From NCBI GenBank assembly GCA_009268125.1, contig WBOU01000004.1:406136-470135 (forward strand): a DNA stretch of 64,000 nucleotides, written 5' to 3'. The position numbers were made by a program, and so were the translations under genes. This DNA comes from Chloroflexia bacterium SDU3-3 (lineage in GTDB: Bacteria > Chloroflexota > Chloroflexia > Chloroflexales > Roseiflexaceae). Positions within the stretch are counted from its first letter, which is position 1, and each line of letters starts with the position of its first letter. Positions 1 through 7,285 of this stretch are shown in pieces. The notes under the pieces are model-generated. The model searched no databases. It saw only the letters and a list, made by a program, of their open reading frames with translations, and was not told the DNA's origin.

Positions 1-757
1 TGCGCTGGATCTTGGCGATCTCGTCGCCCATGCTGCCAGTCGCATCAAGCAGAAACAGCACCTCTAGCCTGCGGGCCTGGGGCTGCGCCGCGCCATCCAG
101 CACCACACCCAGCGTGGAATCTTGGCCGCGCGGTAGCGGCACCTCCACCTGGGCGTTGGCCTGGGCCACCTGCACCGTCAGCGCGCCGCCGTCGCTGGCC
201 CCCAGCGCCTTGGGGAAGACGATAGCCTTGCCGCCCGCCAGGGTGCGGCCCTCGAACAGCAGCTTGTCGCCCTCGCGCAGGCGCACGGTGGCGTCGGCCA
301 CGGGCCGCTTCTGGGCGTCGGTGACGCTGATCACATAGCGCTCGCTCACCTCCATCGGTTCTGCCGCCGGGCCGCTGTAGGTACGCAGGTAGGTCTGATA
401 GTCGGCAAAATCACGGTTGTCGTCGATCTCGCCCGCACGCAGCGCGATCTCCTGGCCCTGCTGGCTGTGGCTGGTGCGGTTGTCCCCTATCGCGCCACCT
501 GCGGTAGAACCGGCGGCATCGGGCTTGGCCTCGCCGCTGGCTGGCGCGCCCGCCTCGCCGCCAGATGGGGCGCTGCTGGTGCCACTGCTATCGCGCGAGG
601 TGGATGAGTTCTGCGACGCGGGCGGCACGCCGCTGCCGCTGGATGGGGCAGACACCGGCGCGGATGTGCCGCCGCATGCCGCCAGCAGCGCTGCCAGCGC
701 GGTAGTGAGGAGCAATCTGGATACCGGGCGTGCCAAGGAGGGGTCGTTTTTGCGCAT
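1..757 (-). CDS. von Willebrand factor A domain lipoprotein (partial)
   Basis: The reading frame starts at the ATG at 755-757 on the minus strand, six bases after AGGAGG, and runs off the window edge, so the C-terminus is missing. The N-terminus is a lipoprotein signal peptide: basic MRKN start, hydrophobic stretch, then a lipobox-like LLAACGG. A Ser/Gly/Pro-rich linker follows, then a beta-rich stretch that looks like a carboxypeptidase-regulatory-like fold (DAQKRPVADATVRLREG). The end of the visible part enters a vWA domain with the MIDAS motif DATGSMGDE. It is therefore probably anchored outside the membrane and binds a protein ligand through a metal ion. The partner cannot be told from the sequence. 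It lies downstream of murT on the same strand but behind that gene's terminator. Confidence 0.85.
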   Translation of the reverse strand, partial: MRKNDPSLARPVSRLLLTTALAALLAACGGTSAPVSAPSSGSGVPPASQNSSTSRDSSGTSSAPSGGEAGAPASGEAKPDAAGSTAGGAIGDNRTSHSQQGQEIALRAGEIDDNRDFADYQTYLRTYSGPAAEPMEVSERYVISVTDAQKRPVADATVRLREGDKLLFEGRTLAGGKAIVFPKALGASDGGALTVQVAQANAQVEVPLPRGQDSTLGVVLDGAAQPQARRLEVLFLLDATGSMGDEIAKIQR

Positions 758-828
758 AGTCGGCCTCCTGCCGTGAGGGAATCTGATATCGTCTGCGGTC
801 ATGACGGATGCTGCAGCCCGCGAGTTCC

Positions 829-861
829 CAAAAAAACGGGGAGGCCTGGGAGGCCTCCCCG
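829..861 (-). terminator. Intrinsic terminator of murT
   Basis: An 11-bp perfect inverted repeat (837-847 with 851-861, three-base loop) is followed on the minus strand by seven T residues (the A-run at 830-836). It lies 18 bases past the murT stop codon and separates murT from the downstream lipoprotein gene. Confidence 0.85.
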
Positions 862-878
862 TGCGCCGCATCGGGCGG

Positions 879-2282
879 CTAGTCCTCCCAGAAGGGCTTC
901 ACCCAGCCGCGCTGGGCCAGGTTCTGGCGCAGCTCCAGCATGGCCGTGTAGGTGGGCAGGGCATAGAGCGTCGCGCCCTGGGGCAGCGCGGCCAGCGCTG
1001 CATCCAGGGCCTGCGGCAGCTCGGGAACTACCGTGACGCGGGCGGGGTCGACCCCGGCGTACTTCAGGCGCACGGCCATGTCGTCGGCGCGTGTGCCGCT
1101 CACCACCGCGCGGGCCACGTGGTCGGCCAGCCGCTCAAAGTCGGCGTCCCACAGCCACGAGACATCGGTGCCATCGGCGTAGCGGTCGTTGATCGCGATC
1201 ATCAGGTCGATCTGCTGCGCGGCGGGCAGGCCGCCCACCAGCATGCGCACCGTCTCGCTCGCGCCCACCGGGTTCTTGATCAGCGCCATGAACAGCGGCC
1301 TGCCCGCCGCGTCGATCCGCTCGATCCGCCCAAACGCCGCGCTGAACTGCTCCAGCGTGGCGCGCACCACGGCGGGCTGCACCCCCATCTCCAGCGTGGC
1401 GGCGGCGGCGGCCAGCGCGTTGAGCGCGTTGTAGAGGCCGGGGATGGGCAGGCCCAGCTCCAGCGCGCCGCCGGGGTAGCGCATGAACAGGCGGCTCGGC
1501 TCGGTGCCGTGCAGATCTAGGCGGTCGAGCGTGTAGTGGGGCGTGGGGCGCGTGTTGCCGCAGCTGGGGCAGGTGTAGTGGCCCACATGGGCGTAGAAGA
1601 TCGCGCTGTAGCTGAAGGGCGTGCCGCAGCGCTGGCAGAACTGCGAGTCGGCCATGTTGGTGGCCCCGCCAGCGTGGCTGGTGTCCTCTAGGCCATAGAA
1701 GCGCACCTGGGCGGCCAGGCCCTGGCCCAGCGCCGCGATCGCGGGGTCGTCGGCATTCAGCAGCACCAGCGACGAGGCGGGCAGGCGCTCCAGGGCCGCG
1801 CGCCAACGCTTGGCGATCGTATCCACCTCGCCGTAGCGATCGAGCTGGTCGCGGAACAGGTTGTGCAGCAGCACCACGCGCGGCCTCGTCTCATCGAGGG
1901 CATCGGGCAGGGCGGCCTCGTCGGTCTCGAACAGGCCCACAGTGGCGCGCGGCACGCCGCCCAACGATGAGCCAGCCAGGGCGGTGGCGGTGAGGCCGGA
2001 GAGCAGGTTGGCCCCGGCGCGGTTGTGCAGCACGGCCCGGCCTGCATCGTGCAGGATGCTGGCGATCATGCGGGTGGTGGTGGTCTTGCCATTGGTGCCC
2101 GCCACCACCACGGCCCCATCGGGCAGGCGCGCGGCCAGCTGCCGCAGCACATTGGGCGCAATGCGCCGCGCCACCACGCCGGGCAGGGTGGTGCCGCCGC
2201 CACGGCCTAGGGCGCGGCTGGCCAGCCCGGCGGCCTTGCCAGCGGCGATCGCGGCGGAGAGACGAACAGAGTCAAGCAGCAT
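879..2282 (-). CDS. murT: Lipid II isoglutaminyl synthase subunit MurT
   Basis: Mur-ligase family ATPase. In complex with the glutaminase GatD, MurT amidates the alpha-carboxyl of D-glutamate in lipid II in the cytoplasm. The P-loop GTNGKTTTTR is near residue 63. The family-specific four-cysteine zinc ribbon (CQRCG ... CPSCG) sits in the middle domain. The C-terminal DUF1727 region contains the conserved INDRYADGTDVSWLWD motif. The length (467 aa) is typical. I chose the ATG at 2282; an upstream TTG at 2294 is in frame but less likely. No gatD gene is adjacent on either side, although the two genes are usually neighbours, so GatD must be encoded elsewhere. Confidence 0.92.
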   Translation of the reverse strand: MLLDSVRLSAAIAAGKAAGLASRALGRGGGTTLPGVVARRIAPNVLRQLAARLPDGAVVVAGTNGKTTTTRMIASILHDAGRAVLHNRAGANLLSGLTATALAGSSLGGVPRATVGLFETDEAALPDALDETRPRVVLLHNLFRDQLDRYGEVDTIAKRWRAALERLPASSLVLLNADDPAIAALGQGLAAQVRFYGLEDTSHAGGATNMADSQFCQRCGTPFSYSAIFYAHVGHYTCPSCGNTRPTPHYTLDRLDLHGTEPSRLFMRYPGGALELGLPIPGLYNALNALAAAAATLEMGVQPAVVRATLEQFSAAFGRIERIDAAGRPLFMALIKNPVGASETVRMLVGGLPAAQQIDLMIAINDRYADGTDVSWLWDADFERLADHVARAVVSGTRADDMAVRLKYAGVDPARVTVVPELPQALDAALAALPQGATLYALPTYTAMLELRQNLAQRGWVKPFWED

Positions 2283-2352
2283 ACGCCTACACAATCAGTC
2301 GCCGATCTGGGTTTGGCATGGAGCTCGGCGGCGCTAGAAAACGAACGCTGGG

Positions 2353-2381
2353 ATTGTAGCGGCGCGGGCGAAAGGTGTCAA
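2353..2381 (-). promoter_or_regulatory. Promoter of murT
   Basis: On the minus strand TTGACA (2376-2381), a 17-bp spacer and TACAAT (2353-2358) form a near-consensus sigma-70 type promoter about 70 bases upstream of the murT start codon. Its -35 box is back to back with the -35 box of the tRNA-Cys promoter on the other strand, separated by two bases. Confidence 0.8.
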
Positions 2382-2383
2382 TT

Positions 2384-2412
2384 TTGACATCGGCAATCAG
2401 GTATGCTACAAT
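2384..2412 (+). promoter_or_regulatory. Promoter of tRNA-Cys
   Basis: TTGACA (2384-2389), a 17-bp spacer and TACAAT (2407-2412). The expected start point is near 2419, a few bases before the tRNA. The -35 and -10 hexamers are the same as those of the divergent murT promoter. Confidence 0.82.
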
Positions 2413-2421
2413 CGGCATCAC

Positions 2422-2495
<74 letters not shown>

Positions 2496-2502
2496 AAGCA
2501 AG

Positions 2503-2537
2503 AGCGTGTCACGTTTAACAGCGTGACACGCTTTTTT
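2503..2537 (+). terminator. Intrinsic terminator after tRNA-Cys
   Basis: An 11-bp perfect stem (2503-2513 with 2522-2532), an 8-base loop and a run of six T residues at 2532-2537. Confidence 0.9.
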
Positions 2538-2745
2538 GTTACTGTTTGCTCACATAGTAGATGTGAATTTTCACACGGTCGTAAGCCAGTTGCAAGGGAC
2601 GTGTGGTATGATATTGCTAGAACGCATGACTCAATGACCCGAGTCAGAATCCTTTTCTCCCCTGCGTTCTGCGCCTGAATGCGAGCCCGCCGCCCAACAC
2701 TTCACCGCTGCCGCACACCATCTTGACAGGGAAAGGTTCAACGCA

Positions 2746-3147
2746 ATGTTCAACATCGACACGCTTGAGATCGATGAGCTTGAGCAGCTGCGCGACGCCG
2801 TCAATCGCCGCATCCTGGAGATGCGACGGACCCGCGGATTAGCGCTTCCAGATCTGCTCCGGCTGCTTGAGGAAGTGAAAGCGACACTGTCGGATCAGGG
2901 TAAAGAGTGGTATTCGCTTGAGCGCTGGCAATACATGGAGGGCGAGGTCCGTTTTTGGCTCAACCCCAAAGACCAGGATCTCTACCACACCGGATGGTTC
3001 AGCATCGACGATCTGATCGCATGGGCGCGTGACGCCGGGGCCATCATGCAGGAAGATCTGTTCGAGGACGAGGACGACGATCCGCTCTCGCTGGTTGGCC
3101 AGGCCGACTCCTACGGTGATAGCTTCCGCCCGTTTGGTTCGAACTAG
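2746..3147 (+). CDS. Hypothetical acidic protein, 133 aa
   Basis: I do not recognise this family. The ATG at 2746 follows a GAAAGG-type ribosome binding site. Residues 1-50 are predicted helical (IDELEQLRDAVNRRILEMRR and a Leu-rich DLLRLLEEVKATL). The middle is rich in Trp, Tyr and Phe (WYSLERWQYMEGEVRFWL) and the tail is very acidic (EDLFEDEDDDP). There is no signal peptide or membrane segment, so it is probably a soluble cytoplasmic protein. It stands alone between the tRNA and the sigma factor gene. Base composition is like the surrounding genes, which supports a real gene, but the function is unknown. Confidence 0.7.
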   Translation: MFNIDTLEIDELEQLRDAVNRRILEMRRTRGLALPDLLRLLEEVKATLSDQGKEWYSLERWQYMEGEVRFWLNPKDQDLYHTGWFSIDDLIAWARDAGAIMQEDLFEDEDDDPLSLVGQADSYGDSFRPFGSN

Positions 3148-3504
3148 TTTATTCCACCGCATAGCGCTGCTGTGCGCCCCCTTTTATATGCCGCCCTCGC
3201 CGCAGCCAGTGCGGCGGGGGTGGCCGTTGCTCCCACCTCCTCACGGCGGCATTCTCATCAACTCCTCATCTTTTCATCGCTCGTAGCAGGCCCTTTTGGC
3301 CGATTGCTGGAACCAATGTTGCAGGCATGGCAGGCAGGCCTTTTTGGGCGTTGGTATGCGCTTTGGTCGTTTCCACCAGCAGGCCTACGCGTGTTGCTCG
3401 TCTTGGCTCAGAAAACCCTTACCTAACGTATTTCGATAGTAAATGCTTTGCAAATAGCAAACCAGCCTAGCTTTGCACACCTTTTGCAAAACCTGTTCAA
3501 CCTA
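3148..3504 (+). other. Intergenic, no gene seen
   Basis: No convincing gene is present. The right part (3421-3500) is AT-richer than its surroundings and holds several copies of TTTGCA or TTGCAAA (around 3450, 3473 and 3484) just upstream of the sigma factor promoter. These could be binding sites, but nothing identifies a regulator. Confidence 0.5.
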
Positions 3505-3543
3505 TTGACATCACCCTGACGGATGAGTATACTAAATAGTATA
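3505..3543 (+). promoter_or_regulatory. Near-consensus promoter of the ECF sigma gene with overlapping inverted repeat
   Basis: TTGACA (3505-3510), a 17-bp spacer and TATACT (3528-3533), one mismatch from the sigma-70 consensus. The -10 box is also the left arm of a perfect inverted repeat, TATACT-AAAT-AGTATA (3528-3543), which would sit over the start site and could be an operator. The start codon is about 54 bases downstream of the expected start point. Confidence 0.8.
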
Positions 3544-3593
3544 GAGAGTATGTTACTTCTTTCACATAGAAACCGACAGAGAGGAGCACCGCG

Positions 3594-4256
3594 ATGGCGT
3601 TTCTAAGCCTTGGCGGCCAAGCACGCGAGCAGGGCTGGGCCGAACCAGCAGCGCGACAAGTACCACTCGTCGACCAAGATGACCTCGCCCTTATCAGCGC
3701 CATCTCTGCGGGCAACAGCGCCGCGCTGGATGTGCTCTACGACCGATATTCTGCCACCGTCTACCGCATGGCGCTGCGGATCGTGAAAAACCAAGAGCTA
3801 GCCGAGGAGATCGTGCAAGAGGCCTTCTGGCGCGTCTGGCGGCGCAGCAGCAGCTTCGCGCACGAGCGCGGGCGGGTGGCGCAGTGGCTCTTTGGGATCA
3901 CCCACAACCTGTGCATCGACGAGCTGCGCCGCATCCGCTCGCGCCCGATCTCGGTCTACGAGGATGTCGAGCACCCCTTCATCCAGCAGATGCCCGACCA
4001 GCGCACCGACGTGGCCGGCGAGGTCTGGCAGGGCGAGCAGCGCCGCGCCATCGTCACCGCGCTCGAAGAGCTGCCCGCCAGCCAGCGCGAGGCGATCGAG
4101 CTGGCCTACTTCGGCGGCCTCTCGCAGCAGGAGATCGCGCAGAAGCTGGACAGCCCGCTGGGCACGATCAAAACCCGCGTGCGCCTGGGCCTGCAGAAGC
4201 TCAAGGCCGCGCTGAGCAGCCAGGGCATGCAGCCCGCCGACGTGTACGAACGCTAG
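3594..4256 (+). CDS. RNA polymerase sigma factor, ECF subfamily
   Basis: ECF (group 4) sigma factor of 220 aa. Region 2 is at about residues 40-105 (LDVLYDRYSATVYRMALRIV, AEEIVQEAFWRVW, then RVAQWLFGITHNLCIDELRR). Region 4 is at about 150-205 (LEELPASQREAIELAYFGG, then LSQQEIAQKLDSPLGTIKTR as the helix-turn-helix). The ATG at 3594 follows GAGAGGAGC. The first 35 residues are a non-conserved extension. No anti-sigma gene with a zinc finger or membrane segment follows; the next gene is argC behind its own promoter. The sigma gene itself has a near-consensus housekeeping promoter. The signal it answers to cannot be told from the sequence. Confidence 0.93.
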   Translation: MAFLSLGGQAREQGWAEPAARQVPLVDQDDLALISAISAGNSAALDVLYDRYSATVYRMALRIVKNQELAEEIVQEAFWRVWRRSSSFAHERGRVAQWLFGITHNLCIDELRRIRSRPISVYEDVEHPFIQQMPDQRTDVAGEVWQGEQRRAIVTALEELPASQREAIELAYFGGLSQQEIAQKLDSPLGTIKTRVRLGLQKLKAALSSQGMQPADVYER

Positions 4257-4301
4257 GCTCTGCACCGGGCCTGCACACCCCAGCAGCTAGCGAGCGCGTA
4301 T

Positions 4302-4330
4302 TTGACAAGAACCCCCTCGGGGGGTATCAT
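4302..4330 (+). promoter_or_regulatory. Promoter of the arginine operon
   Basis: TTGACA (4302-4307), a 17-bp spacer and TATCAT (4325-4330). The spacer contains a small inverted repeat, CCCCC-TC-GGGGG (4312-4323), of unknown meaning. Transcription should start at about 4337-4341, on or a few bases before the ATG of the leader peptide, so the leader mRNA would be leaderless or nearly so. Confidence 0.82.
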
Positions 4331-4340
4331 ATCCCGCGAT

Positions 4341-4421
4341 ATGCTTTATACCTTCGCACAGTGCTATACGCTGCGTCGTCGCACCCGTCGTCCGGCCCGT
4401 AAGGGTCTGGGGCTCGGCTAG
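4341..4421 (+). CDS. Arginine-codon leader peptide of the arg operon (26 aa)
   Basis: ATG at 4341, stop TAG at 4419-4421. Residues 12-20 read RRRTRRPAR: six arginines in nine codons (CGT at 4374, 4377, 4386, 4389 and 4398; CGC at 4380). CGT dominates here, although the neighbouring genes prefer CGC. It lies directly after the arg promoter, has no Shine-Dalgarno sequence, and is followed by competing RNA helices and a terminator before argC. The peptide is probably only a sensor: ribosome stalling at the arginine codons when charged tRNA-Arg is scarce would let transcription continue. No homologue search was possible, so the assignment rests on codon content, position and RNA structure. Confidence 0.82.
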   Translation: MLYTFAQCYTLRRRTRRPARKGLGLG

Positions 4422-4480
4422 CGTGCGTCGCGAAACGTGCATCAGCACATAAGCGCAGATCGTGAACCAGTCCCCGGGCC
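4392..4480 (+). promoter_or_regulatory. Arginine attenuator: competing anti-antiterminator and antiterminator helices
   Basis: Strand 1 (4392-4398) can pair with strand 2 (4403-4410) across a GTAA tetraloop. Strand 2, as 4404-4412 (GGTCTGGGG), can instead pair over nine contiguous positions (seven Watson-Crick, two G-U) with strand 3 at 4472-4480 (CCCCGGGCC). Strand 3 is also the 5' arm of the terminator at 4472-4501, so the helices exclude one another. A ribosome stalled on the arginine codons covers strand 1 and frees strand 2, giving readthrough. A ribosome at the stop codon (4419-4421) covers strand 2, giving termination. The pairings were read by eye, without energy calculation. Confidence 0.75.
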
Positions 4481-4501
4481 AGCTTTGGCACCGGGGTTTT
4501 T
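4472..4501 (+). terminator. Intrinsic terminator (attenuator) before argC
   Basis: Stem CCCCGGGCCA (4472-4481) pairs with TGGC-A-CCGGGG (4486-4496) with one bulged A at 4490 and a 4-base loop, followed by five T residues (4497-4501). It ends 21 bases before the argC start codon, so it can only act on transcripts that begin upstream, as an attenuator. Confidence 0.88.
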
Positions 4502-4522
4502 GTATGTTCGGGGGGCGCTTCT

Positions 4523-5533
4523 ATGATCAAGGTTGGTATCTGCGGGGTCACCGGCTACGCCGGGTACGAGCTGCTCCGCTGGCTTCGGCGGCACCCATCT
4601 GCCGAAATTGTGTTTACCACATCCGAGTCGCAGGCGGGCAAGTCGCTGGCCGAGGTCTTCCCTGGCCCGCTGGACACCCCGCTGCTGGCGGTGGGCGACG
4701 CGCCGCTGGACACGGCAGATGTGGTGTTCCTGGCCCTGCCGCACGGCGTGGCGGGCGAGCTGGCCAAGAAGGCCCTGGCCCAAGGGGTGAAGGTGATCGA
4801 CCTCTCCGCCGACTTCCGGCTGACCACCGCCGAGGCCTACACCACCTGGTACCGCCACGCCCACCCCGCCCCCGAGCTTCTCCCCATCCCCTACGGCCTC
4901 CCCGAGCTGAACCGCGCCGCCCTGGCCGACGCCCCGCTGATCGCGAACCCCGGATGCTACCCCACCAGCGTGCTGCTGGGCCTCGCGCCCATCCTGCGCG
5001 CGAGCAAGCTGGCCAGCCCCACCGTGATCGTCGACTCGAAATCGGGCGTCTCGGGCGCTGGCCGCGCGCCTAAGCAGAACACCCACTTTGTGGAGGTGAG
5101 CGAGAGCCTCGCGCCCTACAGCATCGGGCGGGTGCACCGCCACGTGGCCGAGATGGAGCAGGAGGCCGCGCGGATCTCGACCGGCATCGCGCCGGAGATC
5201 ATCTTCACGCCGCACCTGCTGCCGATCAGCCGCGGCATCCTCAGCTCGATCTACGTGCCCGTGCCCGCCGACCTGGGCGAGGACGAGATCCGCGCGCTCT
5301 ACGAGCAGCAGTACGCGGGCGAGCCGTTCGTGCGGGTGCTGCCCAAGGGCCAGCTGGCCACGATCGCCCACACCGCCCACACCAACCAGTGCGCCATCTC
5401 GCTGACGCTGGCCCGGCCCGGCCTGCTGATCGTGGTGGCCAGCGAGGACAACCTGGTGAAGGGCGCTGCTGGGCAGGCCATCCAGAACATGAACGTGATG
5501 TTTGGGCTTGACGAGACGACGGGCCTGCTCTAG
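4523..5533 (+). CDS. argC: N-acetyl-gamma-glutamyl-phosphate reductase
   Basis: Third enzyme of arginine synthesis: NADPH-dependent reduction of N-acetylglutamyl phosphate to N-acetylglutamate semialdehyde in the cytoplasm. The N-terminal Rossmann motif GVTGYAG is at residues 8-14. The catalytic cysteine is Cys145 in NPGCYPT. The conserved DSKSGVSGAGR and VHRHVAEMEQE segments follow, and the 336-aa length is usual. It is the first gene of the operon behind the arginine attenuator. argB follows after 35 bases. Confidence 0.97.
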   Translation: MIKVGICGVTGYAGYELLRWLRRHPSAEIVFTTSESQAGKSLAEVFPGPLDTPLLAVGDAPLDTADVVFLALPHGVAGELAKKALAQGVKVIDLSADFRLTTAEAYTTWYRHAHPAPELLPIPYGLPELNRAALADAPLIANPGCYPTSVLLGLAPILRASKLASPTVIVDSKSGVSGAGRAPKQNTHFVEVSESLAPYSIGRVHRHVAEMEQEAARISTGIAPEIIFTPHLLPISRGILSSIYVPVPADLGEDEIRALYEQQYAGEPFVRVLPKGQLATIAHTAHTNQCAISLTLARPGLLIVVASEDNLVKGAAGQAIQNMNVMFGLDETTGLL

Positions 5534-5568
5534 CCAATGCGAGCGCCCTTCAGCATAGAGGATGCGAT

Positions 5569-6312
5569 ATGACCAGGCTTGTGCTCAAGATCGGCGGCAA
5601 CGACATCGACGACCCGGCCTTCCTGGCCGAGCTGGTGCGCACCGTCGCAGCGCTGAGGCCCCTGCCCGTGCTGGTGCACGGCGGCGGCAAAGAGATCGGC
5701 CAGCTACAGACGGCGCTGGGCGGCGAGCCGCGCTTCGTGGCCGGGCTGCGGGTGACGGACAAGACCGCGCTGGCCGCCGCCGAGATGGTGCTGTGCGGCA
5801 CGGTGAGCACGCGGCTGGTGGCGGCGCTGCTGGCGGGCGGCGTGGACGCGCAGGGCCTGTCGGGCGTGGATCGCGGCCTCATCCGCGTGCGCAAGCTGAG
5901 CCACCCCGAGGGCGATCTGGGCTACGTGGGCACGCCCACCGCCGTGCGCGCTGGGGTGCTGAACGGCCTGCTGGCCGACGGCGCGGTGCCGGTGGTGGCC
6001 CCGATCTCGCTAGGCGATGAGGGGCCGTACAACGTGAACGCCGACGAGGCCGCTGGCGCGGTGGCCGCCGCACTGGGCGACGCCGAGGTGGTGTTTGTCA
6101 CCAATGTGCCCGGCGTGCTGGTGGATGGCGCGCTGGCCGCGCGGCTCGACCGCCAGCAGGTGATCGACCTGATCGACGGCGGCGTGATCACCGGCGGCAT
6201 GATCCCCAAGGTCCGCTCGGCCCTGGCGGCGCTGGATGGCGGCGTGCGGGCGGCGCGGATCACCAACCTGGCTGGCCTGGGCGATGGCTCGGGCACCGTG
6301 ATCTGGCAGTAG
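5569..6312 (+). CDS. argB: Acetylglutamate kinase
   Basis: Second step of arginine synthesis: ATP-dependent phosphorylation of N-acetylglutamate. Amino acid kinase fold, 247 aa, a short ArgB of the E. coli length class. Visible motifs are LKIGGN at residues 5-10 (phosphate binding), VLVHGGGKEI, NVNADEAAGAVAAALGDAEVVFVTNVPGVL (nucleotide site) and GGMIPKV. The related LysW-aminoadipate kinase (LysZ) is the main alternative, but the setting between argC and argA favours ArgB. It follows argC in the same transcript. Confidence 0.94.
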   Translation: MTRLVLKIGGNDIDDPAFLAELVRTVAALRPLPVLVHGGGKEIGQLQTALGGEPRFVAGLRVTDKTALAAAEMVLCGTVSTRLVAALLAGGVDAQGLSGVDRGLIRVRKLSHPEGDLGYVGTPTAVRAGVLNGLLADGAVPVVAPISLGDEGPYNVNADEAAGAVAAALGDAEVVFVTNVPGVLVDGALAARLDRQQVIDLIDGGVITGGMIPKVRSALAALDGGVRAARITNLAGLGDGSGTVIWQ

Positions 6313-6336
6313 CGCGCCGAGAGGAGAGGAGCACCC

Positions 6337-7266
6337 ATGGATATCGCCCTGATGATCGAGGGCCAGAGCGGCCTGACCTGGCCCGCCTGGCAGGGCCTGG
6401 CCGCAGCGACGGAGGAGCTGGGCTTCGCCGGGCTATACCGCTCGGACCACTTCACTGACCCCGAGCCGCCCAACAGCGCCGCGCTAGAGGCCTGGGTCTC
6501 CATGGCCTGGCTGGCCAGCCACACCAGCAGGATCGACTTTGGCCCCATGGTATCGCCGGTCTCGTTCCGCGACCCGGTGATGATGGCCCGCCAGGCCATG
6601 GCCATCGACGACCTGTCGGGCGGGCGGTTCCAGTTCGGCGTGGGCGCGGGCTGGCAAGAGCGCGAGCACGCCATGTTCGGCTACCCGCTGCTGGATGTGC
6701 CGCAGCGCATGGCCCGCTTCCGCGAGGCGCTAGAGGTGATGAGCCTGCTGCTGCGCGGCGATGGCCCGGCCAGCTTCAGCGGCAGCTACTACCAGCTGCG
6801 CGACGCCGAGCTGCTGCCCAGGCCGCAGCGCCGGGGCGGCCCCCCGATCGTGATCGGCGGCAACGGCCCCAAGTACACCCTGCCGCTGGCCGCGCGCTAC
6901 GCCCAGGAGTGGAACGGCGTCTACATCACCGCCGAGCGCTTCAACACCCTGCAGACCCAGCTCGACGAGCTGCTGGCCGAGCACGGGCGTGCGCGCGGCG
7001 ACATCCGCCGCACCCTGATGACCGGGCTGGTGTATGGCCGCAACGACGCCGAGCTGAAGGCCCGCCTTGAGCAGCGTGGCGCGACCGCCGAGCAGCTGGC
7101 GGCCCAGGGTGTGGTGGCAGGCACCACAGGCGCGATCATCGAGCAGCTGGGCAGGCTCCAGCAGGTGGGCGTGCAGCGGGTGATGCTGCAGTGGTTCAAT
7201 TGGCACGACCGAGGCGAGCTAGAGGCATTCGCCGCAGCTATCCTGCCGCACTTCGCGGCGGACTAA
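6337..7266 (+). CDS. Luciferase-like (LLM) flavin or F420-dependent oxidoreductase
   Basis: Bacterial luciferase-like TIM-barrel oxidoreductase of 309 aa. It begins MDIALMIEGQ and continues with the family signatures ELGFAGLYRSDHF, the DLSGGRFQFGVGAGWQEREHAMFG block and PPIVIGGNGPKYTL. It resembles the proteins annotated as F420-dependent family oxidoreductases. Whether it uses F420H2 or FMN cannot be decided here. The ATG follows a strong GAGAGGAGAGGAG site 24 bases after argB, so it is cotranscribed with the arginine genes. It has no known role in that pathway, and its substrate is unknown. Confidence 0.88.
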   Translation: MDIALMIEGQSGLTWPAWQGLAAATEELGFAGLYRSDHFTDPEPPNSAALEAWVSMAWLASHTSRIDFGPMVSPVSFRDPVMMARQAMAIDDLSGGRFQFGVGAGWQEREHAMFGYPLLDVPQRMARFREALEVMSLLLRGDGPASFSGSYYQLRDAELLPRPQRRGGPPIVIGGNGPKYTLPLAARYAQEWNGVYITAERFNTLQTQLDELLAEHGRARGDIRRTLMTGLVYGRNDAELKARLEQRGATAEQLAAQGVVAGTTGAIIEQLGRLQQVGVQRVMLQWFNWHDRGELEAFAAAILPHFAAD

Positions 7267-7285
7267 CCTATATAAGGAAGAAGGA

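Noticed and set aside
4331-4522. T-box riboswitch in front of argC
   Set aside because: The conserved T-box AGGGTGGNACCGCG is absent, while an Arg-rich ORF with exclusive helices is present.
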